Assembly: GCF_000153725.1 (NCBI RefSeq)
Contig: NZ_DS022276.1
Span: 4,038,949-4,073,150 of the forward strand
DNA: 34,202 nucleotides
Origin: Salipiger bermudensis HTCC2601
Lineage (GTDB): Bacteria > Pseudomonadota > Alphaproteobacteria > Rhodobacterales > Rhodobacteraceae
Direction of reading: 5' to 3'
In this document: piece after piece, positions 9,601-15,158 of the stretch
How the letters are laid out: every line of letters begins with the position of its first letter
Position numbering within the stretch: the first letter of the stretch is position 1
The notes under the pieces: generated by a model
The model's database searches: none
What the model was told of the DNA's origin: nothing
The model's input: only the letters and a program-made list of their open reading frames with translations
Program-made: the position numbers and the translations under genes

Positions 9601-10059
9601 TACGGCCCCGTCCGGGTGCTGCCGACCATGACCTATTTCTACGGCATGGAGCCGGAGGAGCAGATCACCGCCGAGATCGACCCCGGCAAGACGCTGGAGA
9701 TCCGACTGATCACCGTGGGCGAGACCCAGGACGATGGCGAGGTGCGGGTGTTCTTCGAACTCAACGGCCAGCCGCGCACGGTGCGGGTGCCCGACCGCAA
9801 GGCCAAGGCAAGCTCGGCCGCGCGCCCCAAGGCGGAGGTCGGCAACCCCAACCACATCGGCGCGCCGATGCCCGGCGTGGTGGCCTCGGTCTCGGTGCAA
9901 GCGGGCGCCCAGGTCAAGGAGGGCGATCTGCTGCTGACCATCGAGGCGATGAAGATGGAGACCGGCCTGCACGCCGAGCGCGATGCCACCGTGAAGGCGG
10001 TGCACGTGCAACCCGGCGGCCAGATCGACGCCAAGGACCTGCTGATCGAGCTGGAGTGA
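6616..10059 (+). CDS. pyc: Pyruvate carboxylase
   Basis: An 1147-residue, single-chain biotin enzyme of the usual length. It carboxylates pyruvate to oxaloacetate using ATP and bicarbonate, refilling the TCA cycle. Residues 1-115 are the biotin carboxylase N-domain (ILIANRGEIAIRI), about 118-330 the ATP-grasp domain (KASWGGGGRGMR; EVNPRVQVEHTVTEE) and about 340-450 the carboxylase C-domain. From about 530 comes the HMGL-like carboxyltransferase (LLITDTTMRDGHQSLLATRM), then the PYC/OADA conserved domain, and finally a biotinyl domain with EAMKMETG and the biotinylated Lys at about 1113. The ATG at 6616 follows AAAGGAGG with good spacing; the frame is open much further upstream but that part is antisense to uvrD. 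TTTGCAAA motifs upstream suggest acyl-CoA-linked control. Confidence 0.98.
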   Translation: MSEFQKILIANRGEIAIRIMRAANEMGKKTVAVYAEEDKLGLHRFKADEAYRIGEGLGPVAAYLSIPEIIRVAKECGADAIHPGYGLLSENPEFVDACVAAGITFIGPRAETMRALGDKASARKVAIEAGVPVIPATEVLGDDFKAIAKEAEEIGYPLMLKASWGGGGRGMRPIESGKELKEKVLEGRREAEAAFGNGEGYLEKMITRARHVEVQILGDKQGNIYHLYERDCSVQRRNQKVVERAPAPYLSEAQREELCELGRKICAHVNYECAGTVEFLMDMETGNFYFIEVNPRVQVEHTVTEEVTGIDIVQAQIMIAEGKSLAEATGKASQYDVRLTGHALQTRITTEDPTNNFIPDYGRITAYRSATGMGIRLDGGTAYAGGVITRFYDSLLVKVTAKAPTPEKAISRMDRALREFRIRGVSTNIDFVINLLKHPVFLNNQYTTKFIDTTPELFDFKKRRDRGTKVLTYIADITVNGHPEVQGRPRPAAELKPARPPERRVEVTPPGTRTLLEEKGAQAVADWMAAQKQLLITDTTMRDGHQSLLATRMRSLDMIKVAPAYAANMSGLFSVECWGGATFDVAYRFLQECPWQRLRDIRAKMPNIMTQMLLRASNGVGYTNYPDNVVQSFVAQAAESGVDVFRVFDSLNWVENMRVAMDAVIDSGKVCEGTICYTGDILDPDRAKYDLKYYVEMGKSLRDAGAHVLGLKDMAGLLKPSAAGPLVKALKEEVGLPIHFHTHDTSGAGIATILEAARAGVDAVDAAMDALSGNTSQPTLGSVVEALRHTERDTGLEIDAIREISNYWEAVRGQYTAFESGLQAPASEVYLHEMPGGQFTNLKAQARSLGLEDRWHEVAKTYADVNMMFGDIVKVTPSSKVVGDMALMMVSQGLTRAQVEDPKSDVSFPDSVIDMMRGNLGQPPGGFPEGIVKKVLKSEKPNTERPGKHLAPADFDALRKELQDKFPDVEFDDEDFNGYLMYPKVFTDYVARHEEYGPVRVLPTMTYFYGMEPEEQITAEIDPGKTLEIRLITVGETQDDGEVRVFFELNGQPRTVRVPDRKAKASSAARPKAEVGNPNHIGAPMPGVVASVSVQAGAQVKEGDLLLTIEAMKMETGLHAERDATVKAVHVQPGGQIDAKDLLIELE

Positions 10060-10071
10060 TCGGGGCCGGGT

Positions 10072-10089
10072 GGGGGCCTCGGCCCCCTT
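10072..10089 (+). terminator. GC hairpin just after pyc
   Basis: A perfect inverted repeat GGGGGCC-TC-GGCCCCC lies 12 bases after the pyc stop and is followed by only TT. It is a plausible transcription end for pyc, but without a good U-run it may rely on Rho or only stabilise the 3' end. Confidence 0.45.
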
Positions 10090-10168
10090 GCCCGGCGTCA
10101 TTCCTGTGGCGCGGGCGAGAGGGGGCGCTGCCACCCTGTCGCACCAGAGGTGCGCCTGTAAGAAAGAG

Positions 10169-10236
10169 AGAGGGGGCCAGCCCCCTCTTGGCGCTGTGCG
10201 CCAATTCACCCCCGAGGTATTTTTGAACCAAAGAAG
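10169..10236 (+). repeat. Dispersed hairpin repeat, copy A
   Basis: The element begins with a 9-bp hairpin AGAGGGGGC-CA-GCCCCCTCT (10169-10188), continues with a second small hairpin TGGCGC-TGT-GCGCCA (10189-10203), and ends in CCCCCGAGGTATTTTTGA plus ACCAAAGAAG (to 10236). A related element lies in reverse orientation at 20995-21044 with the same GGGGCCAGCCCC hairpin and a CCCCGGAGTATTTTCGA tail ending GAAGAGAAG. Two matching, non-coding copies in gene-end positions point to a dispersed intergenic repeat family. This copy is between pyc and the rhodanese gene. Confidence 0.7.
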
Positions 10237-10265
10237 CTGCGGGGGAGCGCTTGGGAGGAGAGGAT

Positions 10266-10667
10266 ATGGCCTTGAGGGTGAGCGCGGCGGCGCTGGTGGC
10301 GGAGGCGCGGGCGCGCATTCCGGAGGTCGAGACCGCTGCGGCGATCGCGCAGCTTGGTGACGAGGACCTTCTGATCGTCGACATCCGCGACGTGCGCGAG
10401 CGACAGCGCAGCGGGTTCATTCCGGGATCGGTACACGCACCGCGCGGGATGCTGGAATTCTGGGTCGATCCCGAAAGCCCCTATCACCGGGAGGTGTTCG
10501 CTCAGACGGGCAAGCGCTACCTGTTTCACTGCGCCAGCGGCTGGCGTTCGGCCCTGGCGGTGGCGATGCTGCAGGACATGGGCTTCGATGCCGCCCACCT
10601 GCGCGACGGTTTCACCGACTGGGTGGCCCAGGGCGGACCGGTGGAGCGCCCTGCCCCGAAGGACTGA
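10266..10667 (+). CDS. Single-domain rhodanese-like sulfurtransferase
   Basis: A 133-residue protein covering one rhodanese domain. The CH2A-like segment LLIVDIRDVRERQRSGFIPGSVHAPRG (quoted here as LLIVDIRDVRER then GFIPGSVHAPRG) leads to the active-site loop CASGWR, with Cys89 as the predicted persulfide carrier, and ends with HLRDGFTDWVAQGGP. No signal peptide is visible, so it should be cytoplasmic. Rhodaneses move sulfane sulfur from donors such as thiosulfate to thiol acceptors; the real donor and acceptor cannot be read from sequence. The ATG at 10266 follows GGAGGAGAGG, a strong ribosome site; an upstream in-frame ATG at 10251 would bury that site inside the gene. Confidence 0.9.
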   Translation: MALRVSAAALVAEARARIPEVETAAAIAQLGDEDLLIVDIRDVRERQRSGFIPGSVHAPRGMLEFWVDPESPYHREVFAQTGKRYLFHCASGWRSALAVAMLQDMGFDAAHLRDGFTDWVAQGGPVERPAPKD

Positions 10668-10676
10668 GACAGCCGC

Positions 10677-11183
10677 TCAGCTGCCTTGCGCAGCGAGCAG
10701 CGCCAGAATCGCCTCGGGCGGCTGGCCGGACGCGACAGCGATCTCCGACAGGCTCTGCGAGGAGTCGGCAACGGTGAAGCCGGCCGCGCTCAGCGCCGCG
10801 CCGAGCGCCTCAGGGGTTTCCCCCATCACCGAGGCCACGGCGTCGACCGAACCGTTCAACACCTGCTGGGCGACGGCGAATTGCGGCGGACGGCCGCCAC
10901 TGGCCGAGTTGGAGGCAGAGGGAACCACGAAGGCCAGCGCCGCGGCCAGCGACGCCACCATCGCCACGGCGAAGACCGGCCTGCGCAGGTAGGCGCTCAT
11001 CGGGCGCCAGTTCTTCCAGATATGCAGCGCGAAAGGCAGGATCAGCACGATGCTGAGCCATTCGTGCATGGCGTGGAAGGTGGCGGGCGCCCAGTGGAAG
11101 AACAGGGCGACGCCCGAGACCAGAGAGACGAGGAACAGGCCGGTAACAAGCGGGGTGGCGGTGCGGTTGAGAAGCTGTGACAT
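10677..11183 (-). CDS. DUF4405 family membrane protein, possibly a b-type haem protein
   Basis: A 168-residue protein with three predicted membrane helices at about residues 10-30, 40-58 and 69-88, followed by an 80-residue tail rich in Ala, Ser and Gly. His30, His37, His40 and His54 cluster around the first two helices (FFHWAPATFHAMHEWLS, then FALHIWKNW), the pattern of DUF4405 proteins, which resemble cytochrome b561 cores and may bind haem b. The tail holds a helical segment TPEALGAALSAAGFTVADSS. Function is unknown: electron transfer is a family-level inference. It converges on the rhodanese gene with only nine bases between, and no strong ribosome site precedes the ATG at 11183. Confidence 0.75.
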   Translation of the reverse strand: MSQLLNRTATPLVTGLFLVSLVSGVALFFHWAPATFHAMHEWLSIVLILPFALHIWKNWRPMSAYLRRPVFAVAMVASLAAALAFVVPSASNSASGGRPPQFAVAQQVLNGSVDAVASVMGETPEALGAALSAAGFTVADSSQSLSEIAVASGQPPEAILALLAAQGS

Positions 11184-11311
11184 GGCAAAAGGCTCTGTGA
11201 TGCTGCGGGTCGCGAAACGGCGCCGCGCCGCCCCTGCGGCACGACTGTTCCTGAAACGCGGGGCGCGGGACGCCCCGTCGCAGGTTTCGGTGAGAAAGAT
11301 GAGTTTTTCTC

Positions 11312-11340
11312 TTGCAGACCGGCGCGGGAGACTCTAAATC
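11312..11340 (+). promoter_or_regulatory. Promoter of the tRNA-Gly cluster
   Basis: TTGCAG at 11312-11317 and TAAATC at 11335-11340 are separated by exactly 17 bases and lie 19 bases before the first tRNA, as expected for a sigma-70-type tRNA promoter. The G/C-rich stretch after the -10 fits a stringently controlled start. A GC hairpin CGGGGCG-CGGGA-CGCCCCG lies upstream at 11259-11277. Confidence 0.7.
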
Positions 11341-11358
11341 GCCTCCACCACCAAGGGG

Positions 11359-11433
11359 GCGGGCGTAGCTCAGGGGTAGAGCATTACCTTGCCAAGGTAA
11401 GGGTCGGGCGTTCGAATCGCCTCGCCCGCTCCA
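11359..11433 (+). tRNA. tRNA-Gly (GCC), copy 1
   Basis: A complete 75-base cloverleaf with encoded CCA. The acceptor GCGGGCG pairs with CGCCCGC, the anticodon stem TTACC pairs with GGTAA around the loop TTGCCAA (anticodon GCC at 11391-11393), and the T arm is GGGCG-TTCGAAT-CGCCT. It reads GGC/GGU codons. It is the first of three identical copies, 46 bases before the next. Confidence 0.98.
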
Positions 11434-11479
11434 GATGGTGGTTTACCCGGCCGGGTTCACCCGGCAAACGGTCTGATAT

Positions 11480-11554
11480 GCGGGCGTAGCTCAGGGGTAG
11501 AGCATTACCTTGCCAAGGTAAGGGTCGGGCGTTCGAATCGCCTCGCCCGCTCCA
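11480..11554 (+). tRNA. tRNA-Gly (GCC), copy 2
   Basis: Identical over all 75 bases to copy 1, including the encoded CCA; the anticodon GCC is at 11512-11514. The 34-base spacer to the third copy is unrelated to the first spacer, so the repeated unit is the tRNA gene itself. Confidence 0.98.
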
Positions 11555-11588
11555 GACCGACCCAAGGCGGAGAGATCCGCCGCGCCGA

Positions 11589-11663
11589 GCGGGCGTAGCT
11601 CAGGGGTAGAGCATTACCTTGCCAAGGTAAGGGTCGGGCGTTCGAATCGCCTCGCCCGCTCCA
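11589..11663 (+). tRNA. tRNA-Gly (GCC), copy 3
   Basis: Third identical 75-base copy with encoded CCA; anticodon GCC at 11621-11623. It is followed 42 bases later by an intrinsic terminator, which closes the presumed three-tRNA transcript. Confidence 0.98.
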
Positions 11664-11705
11664 ACTTTCCTCCCGACTGAACTTCGGTGGGGGGAACGTG
11701 ACGCA

Positions 11706-11729
11706 AAGGGCTGCCTTCGGGCGGCCCTT
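11706..11729 (+). terminator. Intrinsic terminator of the tRNA-Gly transcript
   Basis: A 10-bp stem closed by a TTCG tetraloop (AAGGGCTGCC-TTCG-GGCGGCCCTT, with one G-T pair) followed by CGTCGTTT. Position and strength fit the end of the tRNA-Gly operon. Confidence 0.8.
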
Positions 11730-11841
11730 CGTCGTTTCGGGGGACACTTGGGCCCCTGCCCGTCATTTACGGCGCGAAAACGCACGCCGCGCTCAGGGAA
11801 GCGCTTGACCCGGGCTCCGCCTGCCGACATGTCTTTTGGCG

Positions 11842-11940
11842 ATGTTCAGGACCACCGCCCAGTTTGACCGACGCCGACGCAGCACCCACATGCTGCGGTC
11901 CGTCAAGCTGCGCGTCGATCCCTGCCCTCACGAGAAATAG
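11842..11940 (+). CDS. Possible 32-residue Arg-rich leader peptide upstream of argC
   Basis: A short frame from ATG at 11842 to TAG at 11938-11940. Seven of its 32 residues are Arg, four of them consecutive (residues 10-13, codons CGA CGC CGA CGC). The Arg run leads straight into a stem-loop (GCAGCA-CCCACA-TGCTGC, 11879-11896, extendable outward with bulges through GAC/GTC and GACG/CGTC). An intrinsic terminator (12001-12029) and then argC follow. This is the layout of an amino-acid attenuator. Against it, no clear Shine-Dalgarno precedes the ATG, I found no convincing antiterminator, and Arg codons are common in such GC-rich DNA. A chance frame or a small non-coding RNA ending at the terminator is equally possible. 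Confidence 0.3.
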   Translation: MFRTTAQFDRRRRSTHMLRSVKLRVDPCPHEK

Positions 11941-12000
11941 CCCGCGCGCCGCAGGCTCTTCCGAGCAAGGCACCGCAGACCCGCGTTCCTGATCCCCCGC

Positions 12001-12029
12001 AGCCCCCGGCTCCGGGGGCTTTTGTTTTT
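12001..12029 (+). terminator. Strong intrinsic terminator 22 bases before argC
   Basis: A perfect 9-bp hairpin AGCCCCCGG-CT-CCGGGGGCT is followed by TTTGTTTTT. No annotated gene ends just before it: the tRNA transcript already stops at 11729. It therefore ends some transcript arising in 11730-12000 (a small RNA or a leader) or acts as an attenuator for argC, whose ribosome site AAAGGA lies just downstream. Confidence 0.85.
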
Positions 12030-12051
12030 CCGAAACCGAAAGGACATCACC

Positions 12052-13026
12052 ATGAGCATTCGCGTCGGCATTGTCGGCATCAGCGGGTTTGGCGGCGGCG
12101 AAGCGCTGCGCCTGATCGCGAGCCACCCTTCCTTCGAGCTGGTCTACGCCGCCGGCGAAAGCAGCGCCGGCAGCCGTCTCGTCGACCGCTTCCCCGGCGT
12201 GCCGTCGAAACTCGCCGGGCTGGAGATCGCGCGGTGGGATCCAGAGGCCCTGCCCGATCTCGACCTGCTCTTTGCCTCGCTGCCAACGGGCGCATCGGCC
12301 GAAGCGCTGGCGCGGGTGCCCGAGGGCGTGAAGATCGTCGATATCGGGGGCGATCACCGCTACGTCGATGGCTGGACCTACGGGCTGGCGGATGTCTGGC
12401 CCGAGCGGATCCGCGGCCAGACCCGCATCGCCAACCCCGGCTGCTTTCCGGTCGCGACACTGACGGCGCTGGCCCCGCTGCTGGTGGGCGGGCTGATCGA
12501 GCCGGGCAACATCGTGATCGACGCCAAGACCGGCATCTCCGGCGCCGGGCGTGGCGGCGACAGCCGGTTCGGCTATGCCGAGAGCAACGAGAACCTGCAG
12601 CCCTACGGACTGCTCCAGCATGTGCACATGCCCGAGATGGCCACCACCATCGCACATCTGGCCGGCGGGGCTGCCGAGGGCCTAGTGTTCACGCCGCATC
12701 TCGTGCCGATGACCCGGGGCCTTCTGGTCACCATCTATGGCCGCGGCACGGCCAGCACCGGCCAGTGCCTCGAGGCCGCGCGCGCCTATTATGCCGAGCG
12801 TCCTTTCGTGCGTGTGACCGAGCGGCCGCCGCAGACCAAGTGGGCGAGCGGCTCGAACCTCGCCTTTGTCAGCTATGCCGCCGACCCCGAGCGCGACCTC
12901 GTGATCGCGATGGGCGTGGTCGACAATCTCGGCAAGGGGGCGGCGGGACATGCGGTGCAGAACGCCAACCTGATCTGCGGGCTGCCCGAAACGGCCGGGC
13001 TGGAGGGCGCACCGGTCTGGCCGTGA
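12052..13026 (+). CDS. argC: N-acetyl-gamma-glutamyl-phosphate reductase
   Basis: A 324-residue enzyme that reduces N-acetyl-glutamyl phosphate to the semialdehyde with NADPH in arginine synthesis. The Rossmann start VGIVGISGFGGGEALRLI is followed by the catalytic Cys131 in ANPGCFP, the DAKTGISGAGRGG segment, HVHMPEM with the conserved His, and FTPHLVPMTRGLL. Usual family length. The ATG at 12052 has AAAGGA nine bases upstream. The stretch before the active site reads YGLADVWPE rather than the common YGLPE-type motif, so this may be a divergent branch. It stands alone, preceded by a terminator and followed by a gap, so it is probably monocistronic. Confidence 0.93.
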   Translation: MSIRVGIVGISGFGGGEALRLIASHPSFELVYAAGESSAGSRLVDRFPGVPSKLAGLEIARWDPEALPDLDLLFASLPTGASAEALARVPEGVKIVDIGGDHRYVDGWTYGLADVWPERIRGQTRIANPGCFPVATLTALAPLLVGGLIEPGNIVIDAKTGISGAGRGGDSRFGYAESNENLQPYGLLQHVHMPEMATTIAHLAGGAAEGLVFTPHLVPMTRGLLVTIYGRGTASTGQCLEAARAYYAERPFVRVTERPPQTKWASGSNLAFVSYAADPERDLVIAMGVVDNLGKGAAGHAVQNANLICGLPETAGLEGAPVWP

Positions 13027-13290
13027 CGCGACATCTGGGGCCGTCCACCGTTTCCCGGGCGGCCCCGCCCCCCTCCAGGCCCCGCTCTGACAGGAAAACC
13101 CCTTTGCCCGCCGGGCCTTGTCCGGCGGACACGCATCGCGGTCGCCGCGAACGAATAGTTGATTAAGTTTATAAGGTATTGTCTTCCATCTTGCTTTGTG
13201 GTGACTCTCGGCCGCAAATGGCGGCAAGCTCGTGCCCGGTTCGGCACTGCCAGCCGGATCCTGCATATCGTGTTTCTGATGGAGTCGCCG
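13027..13290. promoter_or_regulatory. argC-exb intergenic region
   Basis: This 264-base gap holds two inverted repeats that could end the argC transcript: GGGGCCG...CGGCCCC (13037-13066, long loop) and CCGCCGG-GCCTTGT-CCGGCGG (13108-13128). An unusually A/T-rich block follows (about 13153-13190, AGTTGATTAAGTTTATAAGG), the likely promoter area of the exb-tonB operon. I could not fit a good 17-base-spaced promoter or recognise a Fur or Irr box. Confidence 0.4.
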
Positions 13291-13722
13291 GTGCCTTCAG
13301 CCCTTTCCCGCTTCGCCTCTGCCATGCCGCTTGTCGCGGCGCTGGCTCTTGCCACCCCGCTCAAGGCGCAGGAGGCCGGGATCTCGGTCGAGCTCAACGC
13401 CCAGGAGCAGGTCGAGGCTGGCTGCAAGCTGAGCTTCCTCGCCCGCAACGGCCTTGACGGCGACATTGCCAAGGCGGTCTACGAGACCGTGCTCTTCGAC
13501 GGCAACGGCCAGGTCGAGCGCCTGACCCTGTTCGATTTCGGCACCCTGCCCGCGGGCAAGCCGCGGCTGCGCCAATTCGTGGTGCCGGGCCTGCAATGCG
13601 AGGCGCTGGGGCAGATCCTGATCAACGGGGCCAGCACCTGCGAGGCCGGGGAACTTGGCGCCGCAGCCTGCCTTCAGGGACTTACCCTCAACAGCCGCAC
13701 CGACGTGGAGATGATGGGATGA
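13291..13722 (+). CDS. Small secreted four-Cys protein heading the exb-tonB operon
   Basis: A 143-residue protein I do not recognise. Residues 1-27 are a signal peptide (hydrophobic core AMPLVAALALATPLKAQ). The mature part has exactly four Cys (45, 103, 117, 127), compatible with two disulfides in the periplasm, and looks beta-rich (ISVELNAQEQVEAGCKLSF; YETVLFDGNGQVERLTLFDF). I chose the GTG at 13291 because GGAG lies six bases upstream and the signal peptide then has normal length; an ATG at 13279 has no ribosome site. Its stop overlaps the exbB start by four bases, so it should be translationally coupled to the TonB energising complex and may work with it at the periplasmic side. That role is inferred from position only. 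Confidence 0.8.
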   Translation: MPSALSRFASAMPLVAALALATPLKAQEAGISVELNAQEQVEAGCKLSFLARNGLDGDIAKAVYETVLFDGNGQVERLTLFDFGTLPAGKPRLRQFVVPGLQCEALGQILINGASTCEAGELGAAACLQGLTLNSRTDVEMMG

Positions 13723-14387
13723 TCGATCAAGTGTCTACCGACCTGCGCGGCCTGCTGCTCGAGCTTTACGAGCTTGGCGGGCCCGTTGTCCTGATCCTCG
13801 TGGCGGTCTCGGTCGTCACGCTCGCGGTGGTGCTCTACAAGCTCTGGCAGTTCCGCGCCGCCGGCGTCGGACGCCACAAGGCGCTGCGCCACGCGGTGGA
13901 TGCGTGGGATGCCGGCGACGAGGCACGCGCCCGCAGCGAGCTGGCCCGCTCCAAGAGCTATCTCAAACCGGTGGTCGAACTGGCGATGACCCGGCGTTGC
14001 GACACCGCGCGCCTGGACGCCGAGGCCGAGACCCGCTTCGCCAAGCTCGAGCGCGGCTTCCGCTTCCTCGATTCCGTGGCGCAGCTGTCGCCTCTGATGG
14101 GGCTTTTCGGCACCGTTCTGGGGATGATCTCGGCGTTCCAGGCGCTGCAGGATGCGGGCTCGCAGGTCGACCCCTCGATCCTCGCCGGCGGCATCTGGGT
14201 GGCGCTGATGACCACCGCGGTGGGCCTTGCCGTCGCGATGCCGACGTCCGTGGTCCTGAGCTGGTTCGAGACCCGCATGGAGGCCGAGCGCGTGCTCGCC
14301 GAGAAGGCGCTGCGCAGCATCCAGTCGCCCTCGAACCTCAGCGAGCGCGCCGTCCCTGCCTCGGAGGGGTCGCTGGCCCATGCGTAA
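13719..14387 (+). CDS. exbB: ExbB/TolQ/MotA-type proton channel subunit
   Basis: A 222-residue inner-membrane protein. Helix 1 lies at about residues 17-40 (GGPVVLILVAVSVVTLAVVLY), a cytoplasmic loop of about 80 residues follows, and helices 2 and 3 carry the family signature LSPLMGLFGTVLGMISAFQAL and ILAGGIWVALMTTAVGLAVAMP. It forms the pentameric proton channel that, with ExbD, energises TonB. The ATGA overlap with the upstream gene and an 8-base overlap with exbD show tight coupling. Residues about 66-119 correspond to the exact 162-bp copy at the window's first bases. Confidence 0.93.
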   Translation: MIDQVSTDLRGLLLELYELGGPVVLILVAVSVVTLAVVLYKLWQFRAAGVGRHKALRHAVDAWDAGDEARARSELARSKSYLKPVVELAMTRRCDTARLDAEAETRFAKLERGFRFLDSVAQLSPLMGLFGTVLGMISAFQALQDAGSQVDPSILAGGIWVALMTTAVGLAVAMPTSVVLSWFETRMEAERVLAEKALRSIQSPSNLSERAVPASEGSLAHA

Positions 14388-14769
14388 GGCCCGGCGCAGG
14401 CGCAGGCTTTCGATGACGTCTCTGATCGACGTCATCTTCCTGCTGTTGCTGTTCTTCATGCTGACCTCGACCTTCACCCGTTTCTCCGAGGTCGAGCTCA
14501 CCGCCGCCGGCTCGGGCACGCCCCCGCAGGCCCCGACGGAAGCCCCGCTGTTCCTGCGGCTCGGCGCAGAGACCGCGCAGCTCAACAATGTCGAGCTGCC
14601 GCTCGACGGGCTGGCCGAGGCGCTGGCCGAGGCGCGTGGCGAGGGCGATGCCCCCCGCCAGCTGCTGGTCGCGATGCGCCCCGATGTCAGCGCCCAGCGT
14701 CTGACCGATCTACTGGTGGTGCTGCGTGGCGTGACCGGCATTTCACCGACCATTCTGGGAGCCTCGTGA
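14380..14769 (+). CDS. exbD: ExbD family protein 1 (with the channel Asp)
   Basis: A 129-residue bitopic protein. A basic N-terminus (MRKARRRRRL) is followed by one helix, SLIDVIFLLLLFFMLTSTF, with Asp17 at the place of the protonatable Asp25 of E. coli ExbD. The rest is a periplasmic domain with TDLLVVLRGVTGI near the end. It overlaps exbB by eight bases and the next exbD by one. With ExbB it should convert proton flow into force on TonB. It is one of two different ExbD proteins in the operon; this one keeps the essential acidic residue. Confidence 0.92.
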   Translation: MRKARRRRRLSMTSLIDVIFLLLLFFMLTSTFTRFSEVELTAAGSGTPPQAPTEAPLFLRLGAETAQLNNVELPLDGLAEALAEARGEGDAPRQLLVAMRPDVSAQRLTDLLVVLRGVTGISPTILGAS

Positions 14770-15158
14770 TGCGCGCCCGACGTCCCAAATCCGAGCGCGA
14801 ACCGACCATCGCGCTGATCAACATCGTCTTCCTGATGCTGATCTTCTTCCTTGTCGCCGGCACGCTGGCGCAGCCGCTCGACCCGGCGCTCAAGCTGGTC
14901 AGCACCGCCGACCTCGAAGGCAGCGCCCCGCCGCCCGATGCGTTGGTGGTGCATCCCGATGGCCGGCTGAGCCAGGGCGGCAGCGATGTGGCGGACGCCG
15001 AGAGCTTTCTCGCCACGCTGGACGAGCCCGCGCTCGAGACCATTCGTCTCGTGCCCGACCGCGAACTGCCCGCCGCCGAACTGGTGGCGCTGGCGCGCGA
15101 CCTGCGCGCCGGGGGCGCCCAGCGCGTGCTGATCGTCAGCGAAAGGGGGCTGGAATGA
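14769..15158 (+). CDS. ExbD family protein 2 (Asn in place of the channel Asp)
   Basis: A 129-residue paralogue of the preceding ExbD. It has the same plan: a basic start, one membrane helix (TIALINIVFLMLIFFLVAG) and a periplasmic domain. The codon at the conserved Asp position is AAC, giving Asn18 (LINIVF against LIDVIF in the partner). This residue carries protons in ExbD/TolR, so this copy should not be a full proton path by itself. I infer that it pairs with ExbD 1 as an asymmetric dimer. The ATG at 14769 is preferred over the GTG at 14766 because GGGAG lies seven bases upstream. Its stop overlaps the tonB start (ATGA). Confidence 0.9.
   Translation: MRARRPKSEREPTIALINIVFLMLIFFLVAGTLAQPLDPALKLVSTADLEGSAPPPDALVVHPDGRLSQGGSDVADAESFLATLDEPALETIRLVPDRELPAAELVALARDLRAGGAQRVLIVSERGLE

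Noticed and set aside
6568-10209. A 1213-codon open frame on the minus strand over pyc
   Set aside because: It is the antisense shadow of pyc in GC-rich DNA. Its product is His/Asp/Leu-rich low-quality sequence without any domain, and pyc is certain.
11730-12000. 6S RNA or SRP RNA before argC
   Set aside because: I could not build the long central bulged helix of 6S RNA or the SRP Alu/S-domain core from this sequence.
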